DNA of 64,000 nucleotides from JAEZHK01 sp040768845 (lineage in GTDB: Bacteria; Bacillota; Clostridia; Christensenellales; Aristaeellaceae), in assembly GCA_040768845.1 (NCBI GenBank), contig JAXGME010000009.1:124001-188000 (forward strand), given 5' to 3'. Positions 16,037 through 23,632 of the stretch are shown here, piece by piece. The number at the start of each line of letters is the position of its first letter. Position 1 is the first letter of the stretch. Under the pieces are notes generated by a model. The model made no database searches and was not told where the DNA came from. It saw only the letters and a list, made by a program, of their open reading frames with translations. The position numbers were made by a program, and so were the translations under genes.

Positions 16037-17323
16037 ATGAGCAGCACACTTGAGAAAATTTCGTCCAATCAGGTCAAGATTGATTTTTCAGTCGAGCCTG
16101 AAATCTTTGAAAAGGGCATGGAGAGCGCCTACCGCAAGCTGGTCAAGCGCATCAACATCCCCGGATTCCGCAAGGGCCACGCGCCGCGAAAGGTGATTGA
16201 GCTTCACTACGGCGAATCGGTCTTCTACGAGGACGCCTTTGACGCGGTCTTTCCGGAGCTCTACGACGCCGCGGTGCGCGAGCACGACGTGACGCCGGTG
16301 GATCAGCCGAAGGTCGACGTGGGCGAGATCGGCGCGGGCAAGCCGCTGACATTCACCGCCACCGTCTATGTCAAGCCGGAGGTCAAACTGGGCGAATACA
16401 AGGGCGTCAAGGCCGCAAGGGCCGAGGTCTTTGTGACCGATGACGACGTCAACGCCGAGCTTGAGCGCGCCCGCGAGCGCGTCGCCCGCTTTATCGACGT
16501 GACCGACCGCCCGGTCAAGCTGGACGACCAGGTGAACATCGATTACGCCGGCTCTGTGGACGGCGAGCCCTTTGAGGGTGGCACGGCCCAGGGCCAGAAC
16601 CTGACCATCGGCTCCGGAAGCTTTATTCCCGGCTTTGAGGAAGGGCTTGTCGGCGCCAACGCCGGCGACGAGGTGGACGTCCATGTCACCTTCCCGGAGG
16701 ACTACCACGCCGAAGCCCTCAAGGGCAAGGCGGCCGTGTTCCACGTGAAGATCAACTCCATCCAGCAAAAGGAGCTGCCCGCCCTGGACGACGAGTTCGC
16801 CAAGGACGTTTCCGAGTTTGACACGCTGGCCGCCTATCGGGACGATGCCCGCGCCAAACTGGAAAAGCGCGCCCAGGACCGCGTCGACGCCGAGTTTGAA
16901 AACGAGGTCGTCGAGGCCGTCGTGGAAAACGCCGAGGTGGATGTCCCCGAGCCCATGGTAGAGAATCAGATCAATTCCATGCTGCGGGACATGGAGCTTC
17001 GCATGATGTACCAGGGCATGCGCATGGACGACTTCCTGAAGTACACCGGCCAGACCATTGAAGATCTGCGCGAGGCCCAGCACGACGAGGCGCTCCGCCG
17101 CGTCAAGACCCAGCTGGTGTTGGAGGCCGTCCGCGGCGCGGAAGGCATCGAGGCCACCGAGGACGAAGTCAGGGCGCAGATCGAAAAGTTTGCGCCGCAG
17201 ACGGGCAAGTCCGCCGAGGAGTTTGAAAAGACGCTCTCCGAGGACGACCGCAAGTACTTCCAGAACATGGCGGCCACGGAAAAGGCCGTTGAACTGCTCA
17301 AATCCAGCGCGGTCGGCGATTGA
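16037..17323 (+). CDS. tig: Trigger factor
   Basis: Ribosome-bound chaperone and peptidyl-prolyl isomerase that meets nascent chains. The N-terminal ribosome-binding signature is INIPGFRKGHAPRKVIE (the GFRxGxxP motif). The central FKBP domain shows GSGSFIPGFEEGLVGANAGDE and VTFPEDYHA, followed by a long helical C-terminal arm. 428 residues, normal. ATG 16037 follows GGGAGG by 9 bases; the ATG at 15992 lies almost on the -10 and is rejected. Leads the chaperone/protease block tig-clpP-clpX-lonB. Confidence 0.95.
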   Translation: MSSTLEKISSNQVKIDFSVEPEIFEKGMESAYRKLVKRINIPGFRKGHAPRKVIELHYGESVFYEDAFDAVFPELYDAAVREHDVTPVDQPKVDVGEIGAGKPLTFTATVYVKPEVKLGEYKGVKAARAEVFVTDDDVNAELERARERVARFIDVTDRPVKLDDQVNIDYAGSVDGEPFEGGTAQGQNLTIGSGSFIPGFEEGLVGANAGDEVDVHVTFPEDYHAEALKGKAAVFHVKINSIQQKELPALDDEFAKDVSEFDTLAAYRDDARAKLEKRAQDRVDAEFENEVVEAVVENAEVDVPEPMVENQINSMLRDMELRMMYQGMRMDDFLKYTGQTIEDLREAQHDEALRRVKTQLVLEAVRGAEGIEATEDEVRAQIEKFAPQTGKSAEEFEKTLSEDDRKYFQNMAATEKAVELLKSSAVGD

Positions 17324-17346
17324 CGCGGCGCGGCCGCGGGTATAAT
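17320..17346 (+). promoter_or_regulatory. Possible promoter for clpP
   Basis: TTGACG (17320-17325) overlaps the tig stop and TATAAT lies at 17341-17346. The 15-base spacer is short, so strength is doubtful. No CtsR operator is visible beside it. Confidence 0.5.
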
Positions 17347-17402
17347 GCCTTGGAAGGAACCCAAACAACAAGCGGCAAAGCCGCGCAGGAGGTGCCACGC
17401 AT

Positions 17403-17987
17403 ATGAATCTTATCCCGTATGTCATCGAGCAGACCAACCGGGGGGAACGCTCCTACGACATCTACTCCAGACTGCTCAAGGATCGCATCGTGTTTCTCGG
17501 AGGCGAGGTCGATGACGACGCCGCGAACATCACCGTGGCACAGATGCTGTTTCTGGAGATGGAAGACCCGGACGCCGACATCCAGCTGTACATCAACAGC
17601 CCGGGCGGATCGGTGACCGCGGGCCTCGCCATCTACGATACCATGAAGTACCTGAAGTGCGAGGTGTCCACCCTGTGCGTCGGCATGGCCGCGTCCATGG
17701 GCGCGTTTTTGCTGGCGGCGGGCGCCAAGGGCAAGCGCAAGGCGCTCCAAAACGCCGAGATCATGATCCACCAACCCTCGGGCGGCGCGCGCGGCCAGGC
17801 GACCGACATCCAGATCCACGCCGAGCAGATTCTCCGCATCAAGAAAAAGCTCAACGAGGAACTGGCCAAAAACACCGGTAAGCCCCTCAGCGAAATCGAA
17901 AAGGATGTCGAGCGCGATTTCTTCCTCACCGCGGCGGATGCCAAGGAATACGGTTTGATTGACGAGATCGTTGCGCCCAGGCGCTGA
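17403..17987 (+). CDS. clpP: ATP-dependent Clp protease proteolytic subunit
   Basis: Serine peptidase forming the barrel that degrades proteins fed by ClpX or ClpC, both encoded in this window. The catalytic triad is Ser98 (GMAASMGAF), His123 (IMIHQPSGG) and Asp172 (ERDFFL). 194 residues, the usual length, with the oligomer region LYINSPGGSVTAGLAIYD intact. AGGAGG lies 10 bases before the ATG. It sits between tig and clpX, a common clostridial order. Confidence 0.97.
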   Translation: MNLIPYVIEQTNRGERSYDIYSRLLKDRIVFLGGEVDDDAANITVAQMLFLEMEDPDADIQLYINSPGGSVTAGLAIYDTMKYLKCEVSTLCVGMAASMGAFLLAAGAKGKRKALQNAEIMIHQPSGGARGQATDIQIHAEQILRIKKKLNEELAKNTGKPLSEIEKDVERDFFLTAADAKEYGLIDEIVAPRR

Positions 17988-18035
17988 CGGGCAGGCACTA
18001 CCAGGCGCGTGGGCGCCAATGAAAAGGAGTTCTTC

Positions 18036-19352
18036 ATGGCAAAGCAGGATGATTTTCTGAGCAACAAGACCGTCAAGTGCTCGTTCTGCGGAAAGACGCA
18101 CGATCAGGTGCGCCGCATCGTTGCGGGCCCGGGCGTCTACATCTGCGACGAGTGCGTGCTCCTGTGCCAGGAGATCGTGGCCGACGATGTGGACATGATT
18201 TCCGAACGCGGAGCGATGACGCTCAAAAAGCCCTCCGAGATCAAGGAGGTGCTCGACCAGTACGTCGTCGGACAGGAGTACGCCAAGAAGGCGCTGTCCG
18301 TCGCCGTCTACAACCACTACAAGCGCATCGGCCACCCCGCCCGCAAGGGCGACGTGGAGCTGCAAAAGTCCAACGTCGTGATGATGGGCCCCACCGGCTG
18401 CGGAAAGACCTATCTGGCGCAGACGCTGGCCAAGATTTTGAACGTCCCCTTCGCCATCGGCGACGCCACCAGCCTTACCGAGGCCGGCTACGTGGGCGAG
18501 GACGTAGAGAACATCCTGCTCAGACTCATCCAGAATGCGGACTACGACATCGAGCTGGCCCAGCGGGGCATCATCTACATCGACGAGATCGATAAGATCG
18601 CCCGGAAGAGCGAGAACCCCTCCATCACCCGCGACGTCAGCGGCGAGGGCGTGCAGCAGGCGCTTCTGAAGATCCTCGAAGGCACCGTGGCCAGCGTGCC
18701 GCCCCAGGGCGGGCGCAAGCACCCGCATCAGGACTTTTTGCAGATCGATACGACCAATATCCTCTTCATCTGCGGCGGCGCCTTTGACGGCTTGGACAAG
18801 ATCGTCTCCAACCGCATCGGCAAAAAGGTGATGGGCTTTGGCGCGGACGTCAAGAGCAAGTCGGGCGAGAACAGCGACGAGGTGCTGGAGCAGGTGCGCC
18901 CGGAAGATCTGATCAAGTTCGGCCTGATCCCCGAGTTTGTCGGCAGGCTTCCTGTGGTGGTCACGCTGCAGCAGCTGGACGAGCCGGCGCTGGTCAAGAT
19001 CCTCACCGAACCCAGGAACGCGCTGGTCAAGCAGTACCAGCGGCTGCTGGACATGGACGGCGTAGAGCTGTCCTTCACCGACGATGCCCTCAAGGCCATC
19101 GCCCAGATGGCGCTCAAGCGCAAGAGCGGCGCCCGCGGCCTTCGCGCCATCATCGAGGGCGTGATGCTGGACACCATGTACGATCTGCCCGGCAAGGACA
19201 GCGTGCGCAAGTGCATCATCACGGAGGACGCGGTGATGAAGGGCGCCCACCCCGACCTGATCGAGGGCGAGCCCGTCGCCGCGCCGCAGAAGCGCCGGCA
19301 GTTCCAGGCCAGCCCCAAGGCCGCGCGCGCCACGGAGCCGAACGTATCCTGA
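18036..19352 (+). CDS. clpX: ATP-dependent Clp protease ATPase subunit ClpX
   Basis: AAA+ unfoldase that recognises substrates and threads them into ClpP. The N-terminal zinc-binding domain has Cys15, Cys18, Cys37 and Cys40. Then come Walker A GPTGCGKTYLAQ, Walker B IIYIDEIDKI, pore loop GYVGEDVE, the ClpP-binding loop region and sensor 2 KRKSGARGLR. 438 residues. ATG 18036 follows AAAAGGAG by 6 bases; the upstream GTG at 18009 has no such site. 48 bases after clpP, probably cotranscribed. Confidence 0.97.
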   Translation: MAKQDDFLSNKTVKCSFCGKTHDQVRRIVAGPGVYICDECVLLCQEIVADDVDMISERGAMTLKKPSEIKEVLDQYVVGQEYAKKALSVAVYNHYKRIGHPARKGDVELQKSNVVMMGPTGCGKTYLAQTLAKILNVPFAIGDATSLTEAGYVGEDVENILLRLIQNADYDIELAQRGIIYIDEIDKIARKSENPSITRDVSGEGVQQALLKILEGTVASVPPQGGRKHPHQDFLQIDTTNILFICGGAFDGLDKIVSNRIGKKVMGFGADVKSKSGENSDEVLEQVRPEDLIKFGLIPEFVGRLPVVVTLQQLDEPALVKILTEPRNALVKQYQRLLDMDGVELSFTDDALKAIAQMALKRKSGARGLRAIIEGVMLDTMYDLPGKDSVRKCIITEDAVMKGAHPDLIEGEPVAAPQKRRQFQASPKAARATEPNVS

Positions 19353-19393
19353 CGGGCTTTGCCGAACCCGGGTACGTCCGTTGATTTTTTTCC

Positions 19394-19438
19394 GGCATCC
19401 CTTCCCATACTAGCGGTGGGAGGGGATGCTTTTGTTTT
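19394..19438 (+). terminator. Terminator-like hairpin containing the lonB start codon
   Basis: CATCCCTTCCCA (19396-19407) pairs with TGGGAGGGGATG (19417-19428) with one G-U pair and a 9-base loop; the outer pair 19395/19429 extends it. CTTTTGTTTT follows. The right arm holds both the GGGAGGGG ribosome-binding site and ATG of lonB, so the same element could end clpX transcription and block lonB translation. Confidence 0.7.
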
Positions 19439-21093
19439 CCGCAGTACTTCTCGTAATTCAGCTGACGGTGACGGTGATCGTCGGAATCTACTTTTACCGG
19501 CAGTTGAAGGGGCAGCCGAGGGTGGACGGCGGCGTGCCGCGCTCCAGCGCCGGTCACCGGGAGATGGATAAGCTGGGGCGGCTTCGGCGCATCAGTCTGA
19601 CCCAGCCGCTCTCCGAACAGGTGCGGCCCCGGGATTTTTCAGACATCATCGGCCAAATGGAGGGCATTCGCGCGCTGAAGGCGGTGCTGTGCTCGCCCAA
19701 CCCGCAGCACGTCCTCATCTACGGCCCGCCGGGTGTGGGCAAAACCTGCGCGGCGCGGCTGGTGCTGGAGGAGGCGCGCAGCACGGAGGGCACGCCCTTT
19801 GGGCCGGACGCACCGTTCATCGAAATGGACGCCACCTGCGTGCGCTTTGACGAGCGCGCCATCGCGGACCCGCTGATCGGCAGCGTGCACGACCCTATTT
19901 ACCAGGGTGCAGGTCAATTGGGCATCAGCGGCGTGCCGCAGCCCAAGGAGGGCGCCGTCACCCGGGCCCACGGCGGCGTGCTGTTTCTAGATGAAATCGG
20001 CGAATTGCACCCGGTGCAGATGAACAAGCTTTTAAAAGTGCTGGAGGACCGGCTGGTGCGCTTTGAATCCGCCTACTACAACCCGGACGACCGCGCGACG
20101 CCGCGCTACATTCACGATATCTTCAAGTACGGCCTGCCGGCGGATTTCCGGCTGGTGGGCGCCACCACGCGCTCGCCGGAGGACCTGCCCCAGGCGTTGC
20201 GCTCCCGCTGCATGGAGGTGTTCTTCCGGCCGCTGGAGCGGGAGGAACTGGCGCAAATCGCTGCCGGTGCGGCGGTCAAGGCCGGATTCCCCATGAAGGA
20301 GGACGAAGCCCGGCTGGTGGGCCGGTACGCGGCCAGCGGCCGCGACGCGGTCAACATCGTGCAGATGGCTTCCGGCGTCGCCCGGCAGGAGGGGCGGCGC
20401 ACCATCGAACGGCGGGATGTGGAATGGGTGGCCGAGAGTGGGCACTACACGCCCCGCGTCGAACCGCGCACCCATAAGGAGCCGGCGCCGGGCCTGGTCA
20501 ACGGCCTGGCGGTATACGGGGCCCACCAGGGCGCGGTGATGGAGATCGAGGCCATCGCCATCCCCGGCGGCGGGCGGATCACCGTGACAGGCATCGTCGA
20601 GGAAGAGGACATCGGTGATGGCCGCGGCCGCACCATGCGCAGGCGGTCCATGGCCCGCGCCGCCGCCGAAAACGCGCTGACTTGCCTCAGAACCCGGGGA
20701 TTTGACGTGGATCGCTACGACGTGCACATCAACTTTCCCGGCGGCGCGCCGGTGGACGGGCCCTCCGCGGGGGTGGCCATGGCCGTGGCGGTGGCCTCCG
20801 CCATCGACGGCATGCCGGTGGCCTGCGACGTGGCGCTGACGGGGGAGCTTTCCGTCTACGGAAAGGCGCTGCCGGTGGGCGGCGTCGCCCAAAAGATCGA
20901 TGCCGCCGCCAAGGCGGGGCTGAAGCGGGTGTTGATTCCGGAGGAAAACTACCTGGCGCGCTACGCGGAGAAGCCCATTTGCGTCATCGCCATCCGATCA
21001 CTGGAGGAGGCGCTGGAGTTGGCGTTGGGCAAGGCACCCGGCCGCGCCGCGCCCCGGGCGGGCGCGCGGGTGCTGGCGGCGGAAGAGGCATAG
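19426..21093 (+). CDS. lonB: Sporulation-type ATP-dependent protease LonB
   Basis: Membrane-anchored Lon-like protease; in Bacillus LonB is made in the forespore. Residues about 4-24 form one membrane helix (FSAVLLVIQLTVTVIVGIYF). The AAA+ domain has YGPPGVGKTCAAR and GGVLFLDEIGELHP. The C-terminal protease domain has the Ser in GGAPVDGPSAGVAMA and the Lys in GGVAQKIDAAAKAG. 555 residues versus about 552 for Bacillus LonB, with matching N-terminus. Start is ATG 19426 or TTG 19432; the latter is better spaced (6) from GGGAGGGG. Both lie in or at the edge of a hairpin. Confidence 0.93.
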   Translation: MLLFSAVLLVIQLTVTVIVGIYFYRQLKGQPRVDGGVPRSSAGHREMDKLGRLRRISLTQPLSEQVRPRDFSDIIGQMEGIRALKAVLCSPNPQHVLIYGPPGVGKTCAARLVLEEARSTEGTPFGPDAPFIEMDATCVRFDERAIADPLIGSVHDPIYQGAGQLGISGVPQPKEGAVTRAHGGVLFLDEIGELHPVQMNKLLKVLEDRLVRFESAYYNPDDRATPRYIHDIFKYGLPADFRLVGATTRSPEDLPQALRSRCMEVFFRPLEREELAQIAAGAAVKAGFPMKEDEARLVGRYAASGRDAVNIVQMASGVARQEGRRTIERRDVEWVAESGHYTPRVEPRTHKEPAPGLVNGLAVYGAHQGAVMEIEAIAIPGGGRITVTGIVEEEDIGDGRGRTMRRRSMARAAAENALTCLRTRGFDVDRYDVHINFPGGAPVDGPSAGVAMAVAVASAIDGMPVACDVALTGELSVYGKALPVGGVAQKIDAAAKAGLKRVLIPEENYLARYAEKPICVIAIRSLEEALELALGKAPGRAAPRAGARVLAAEEA

Positions 21094-21110
21094 GAGGCGC
21101 TTTTGTGCGA

Positions 21111-21145
21111 AAGCCGGGCGCGGGGATCGTCCCCGTGCCCGGCTT
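21111..21145. terminator. Strong hairpin between convergent lonB and the ProB-like gene
   Basis: 16-bp stem 21111-21126 with 21130-21145 (one G-U pair) and a 3-base loop. Neither side carries a clear T-run, so it is an atypical terminator or a transcript 3'-end stabiliser. Confidence 0.6.
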
Positions 21146-21160
21146 CTGATCGCATCCGCC

Positions 21161-21979
21161 TCACACCACGCCGATTCTGGTGTGGGGGACCGTGCCGGAG
21201 AGCAGCGCGTTGATGCCGTGGCGCGCGTGACCGATGATCACCGTCACGCCCTTCAGCGCCGGGCCCGCCGCAAAGGCCAGCTTGGCCCGCGCGCCGCCCG
21301 CGCCGGCGCGGCTGGCGCCCGAACAGCTCTTTTGCAGAACGCGCACCTTTTCCATCAGCGCCTCCGGCGTCCCGGCGAGTACGTCCGTCACCAGCGTGCT
21401 CGGGTCGGCGGCGTCCCGGTAGATGCCCTCGGTGGAGGACAGGATCACCAGGTACTTTGCGCCCACCAGTTCGCAGATCACCGCGGCCGTTTCATCGTTG
21501 TCGACGCACTCCACCACGTGCTCGTGGTACTGCTTCAGCGAGTTGAGCTCCATCTTCAGGATCTCGTCGTCGGAAACGGGGTCGTTGTAGTTGACGATGG
21601 GGATGGCGTTTTGCTCCGCCGCCCGCAGAAGGAGCCGGCGGATGTTCTCGCGCTTGGCCTCGTCGTTGAAGTGCTGGTGCTCTACCAGAAGCTGCCGGAT
21701 CGAATACTCCGGCCGCGAGAACATGCGATAGTTTTCCATCAGCGCGATCTGGCCCTGGGCGCAGTAGTCCATCTTGGCCTCCTGCCGGTCGCCGGTCAGC
21801 TCGCGCCCGGTGCGCTTCATGTAGTCCACCCGGCCGATTTCGGCCGCGCCGCTGGTCACAAAAACCATGCCCGGATGCAGTTCCGACGCCACCCGGGAGA
21901 TGATGTTGTAGTCGACGTCGTTTTCTTCCTTGCGGATCATCGCCATCGATCCGATTTTTCCGACAATTTCAATCGCCAC
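21161..21979 (-). CDS. Glutamate 5-kinase-like amino acid kinase without PUA domain
   Basis: Amino acid kinase fold, about 272 residues. Motifs parallel ProB: VGKIGS at the N-terminus, FVTSGAAEIGR, ENIRRLLLRAAEQNAIPIVNYNDPVSDDE, CVDNDETAAVICELVGA and GAGGARAKLAFAA. The RNA-binding PUA domain found in many ProB proteins is missing and no proA adjoins it. A GTG start at 21979 is chosen because the natural N-terminus begins there, with GGAG 10 bases upstream and a promoter about 28 bases upstream. proC lies 33 kb away. Substrate could be glutamate, but divergent residues leave another acid possible. Confidence 0.65.
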   Translation of the reverse strand: MAIEIVGKIGSMAMIRKEENDVDYNIISRVASELHPGMVFVTSGAAEIGRVDYMKRTGRELTGDRQEAKMDYCAQGQIALMENYRMFSRPEYSIRQLLVEHQHFNDEAKRENIRRLLLRAAEQNAIPIVNYNDPVSDDEILKMELNSLKQYHEHVVECVDNDETAAVICELVGAKYLVILSSTEGIYRDAADPSTLVTDVLAGTPEALMEKVRVLQKSCSGASRAGAGGARAKLAFAAGPALKGVTVIIGHARHGINALLSGTVPHTRIGVV

Positions 21980-22006
21980 TGGATGCACGCTCCATTTCAA
22001 GATGGC

Positions 22007-22035
22007 ATTATACCACGTTTTGAGCCGCATGAAAA
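22007..22035 (-). promoter_or_regulatory. Sigma-A-like promoter for the ProB-like kinase
   Basis: Minus strand TTTTCA (22035-22030) and TATAAT (22012-22007), 17-base spacer. The good -10 fixes the start of the gene downstream of 22007. Confidence 0.55.
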
Positions 22036-22089
22036 GCCGCGCCGGGGTGCAAAATGAACGGGGACCGATAGACTTGAGGAGGGAAAACC

Positions 22090-22263
22090 ATGAGCCATAA
22101 GCATCCCAACGCCGACATCCGCTGCAATGTGAAGAGCTGTACCCACCACTGCATGGACGAGGATTTCTGCTCGCTGCGCTCGATCCACGTGGACGCCTGC
22201 CGCGACTCGTGCACCGGCAAGCCCGAGGACGAGAGCATGTGCGGCAGCTACGAGCGCCATTAG
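22090..22263 (+). CDS. DUF1540-like small cysteine-rich protein
   Basis: 57 residues with seven cysteines arranged as in DUF1540: IRCNVKSCTHHC, then FCSLRSIHV, ACRDSC and a final MCGSYE. The isoleucine-valine pattern after the third cysteine group is typical. Such proteins probably bind zinc; function is unknown. GAGGAGG stands 6-7 bases before the ATG. It is transcribed opposite to its left neighbour. The TAG stop forms the first bases of an inverted repeat. Confidence 0.8.
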   Translation: MSHKHPNADIRCNVKSCTHHCMDEDFCSLRSIHVDACRDSCTGKPEDESMCGSYERH

Positions 22264-22323
22264 TCGTCCACGAAGTCTAAGAACCGATGATATGGCCCAG
22301 AAATTAGGCTTCGCAGACGACTA
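22261..22323. repeat. Imperfect inverted repeat between convergent DUF1540 and recX genes
   Basis: TAGTCGTC (22261-22268) pairs with GACGACTA (22316-22323). After a 3x3 mismatch, GAAGTCTAA (22272-22280) pairs with TTAGGCTTC (22304-22312) with one G-U, leaving a 23-base loop. No T-run on either side. Confidence 0.7.
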
Positions 22324-22325
22324 GC

Positions 22326-22937
22326 TCATTCGTCCCGGTCGGACAGCGCCCGGTCGATCACGTCCCACGAAAAGCCGCGCCGCGCGAGTGCCTGCGAAAG
22401 CTTGGCCCGCGCCGCGCGGCTTTCCAGCGCGGCGTACCGGGGGCCGATTTTTCGCGCAAGCTTTTCTGCCGCGGCCAGCTGGTCCTCATCGTTGACCGCG
22501 GCGAGGGCCGCGTCCGCGTCGTCGGCGTCAATGCCCCGCGCATAGAGCTTGCGCTGAATCGCGCGCCTGGAGAGGCCGCCTGAAACCGCCGTTTCCACCA
22601 GGCGGGCAGCCTCGGCGGCATCGTCCAGAAGGCGCGCGCGCAAGAGGCGCCCGACGGCCTCGTCGATGGCGCCCTCCTGGTAACCGCGCAGACCGAGCCA
22701 GCGCCTGAGGGCCTTTTCGCTCTTGCCGGAACGCTCCAGGGCGCTTAGCGCCGCCTCGTAGGCCAGGGGCCGCTGGAGGCGGTCCAGGGCCGCAAGGTAG
22801 TCCGCCTCGTCCACTTCGTCGCCCGCGTTTAGCGGAAGGCGTTCAAAGCAGGCGCGGTCGACCCGCGCCATCAGGCGGCCGTCCGCGTAGATCCGGTAGA
22901 CCGGTCCCGTCTTTTCGACGGCGGTAATGACGGCCAT
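22326..22937 (-). CDS. recX: Regulatory protein RecX
   Basis: Modulator of RecA filaments. 203 residues made of repeated three-helix RecX modules: LRRWLGLRGYQEGAIDEAVGRLL, ETAVSGGLSRRAIQRKLYARGI and a C-terminal KLSQALARRGFSWDVIDRAL. Start ATG 22937 is preceded by GAGGTG at 9 bases; an upstream in-frame ATG would run into the spore-coat gene region. recA is not in the window. It is divergent from the coat genes. Confidence 0.9.
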   Translation of the reverse strand: MAVITAVEKTGPVYRIYADGRLMARVDRACFERLPLNAGDEVDEADYLAALDRLQRPLAYEAALSALERSGKSEKALRRWLGLRGYQEGAIDEAVGRLLRARLLDDAAEAARLVETAVSGGLSRRAIQRKLYARGIDADDADAALAAVNDEDQLAAAEKLARKIGPRYAALESRAARAKLSQALARRGFSWDVIDRALSDRDE

Positions 22938-23014
22938 GGAAAAAATCACCTCGATTTTCCGGCCCGCGCGGCGGGCAAAATAAGCGCGATCCAATGAAAG
23001 GGGAGGGAAACGGT

Positions 23015-23224
23015 ATGGCGAATCAAGGGAGCACGGCGATTCAAACGAAGAGTCTGACCATCCTCGAAGACCAGATGCAACATGAGTTTCTCGCCTGCAA
23101 AAAGGCGGAACAGTACGCCAAGACGCTGACCAATCCGTCGCTCAAGACGCTGGCGGGCGATCTGGCCATGAAGCATCGTACGCACTTTGACCGACTGTTC
23201 AATTACCTGAACAGCCACGCATGA
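23015..23224 (+). CDS. Small CotF-like spore coat protein
   Basis: 69 residues. The helical segment LEDQMQHEFLACKKAEQYA followed by SLKTLAGDLAMKHRTHFDRLF resembles the ferritin-like helices of CotF-type coat proteins. It is commonly found as a short partner upstream of the CotF-type gene, as here, 16 bases away. ATG 23015 follows GGGAGG by 8 bases. Mother-cell expression is expected from the family, but I could not make out a sigma-E or sigma-K promoter in the short divergent gap. Confidence 0.72.
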   Translation: MANQGSTAIQTKSLTILEDQMQHEFLACKKAEQYAKTLTNPSLKTLAGDLAMKHRTHFDRLFNYLNSHA

Positions 23225-23240
23225 GGAGGCGAGCTTTGCG

Positions 23241-23531
23241 ATGAATCAGAATCCGAACCCGAACACCGTGCTCAACGAACAGGACATGATGGAAGACCTG
23301 CTGACGCAGGAAAAGTACTTGATTTCGTCCTACTCCACCTTCCTGCCCGAAGCCACCTGTCCGCAGCTGAGGCAAGTGCTGACCGACAACTTCAACGAAT
23401 GCGCGACCAGTCAGTACAGCGTCTTTGACCGGATGAGCCAGATGGGCTGGTATCAGACCAAAGACGCGCCGCAGCCTGAAATCCAGGCCGCGCGGCAGAA
23501 GTTTCAGCAGCTGAAAACGCAGATGGGCTAG
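23241..23531 (+). CDS. CotF-family spore coat protein
   Basis: 96 residues. The stretch NEQDMMEDLLTQEKYLISSYSTFLPEATCPQLRQVL and the later QYSVFDRMSQMGWYQTKDA are characteristic of CotF/COG5577 coat proteins, which form helical bundles. GAGGAGG stands 11 bases before the ATG. It is the second gene of a two-gene unit that ends in a strong terminator. With SpoIVA and LonB it shows the organism can sporulate. Confidence 0.85.
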   Translation: MNQNPNPNTVLNEQDMMEDLLTQEKYLISSYSTFLPEATCPQLRQVLTDNFNECATSQYSVFDRMSQMGWYQTKDAPQPEIQAARQKFQQLKTQMG

Positions 23532-23579
23532 GGCCGGATCGCGCGCGGCCGCGCGGACAAACCGCCGGTGCGCCGCAGA

Positions 23580-23616
23580 CGCCGGAAAGCCGAAGGGCTT
23601 TCCGGCGCTCTTTTTT
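23580..23616 (+). terminator. Intrinsic terminator after the coat genes
   Basis: 12-bp perfect stem (23580-23591 with 23596-23607), tetraloop GAAG, then GCTCTTTTTT. Confidence 0.95.
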
Positions 23617-23632
23617 GGGGAAAAGAGCCCGG

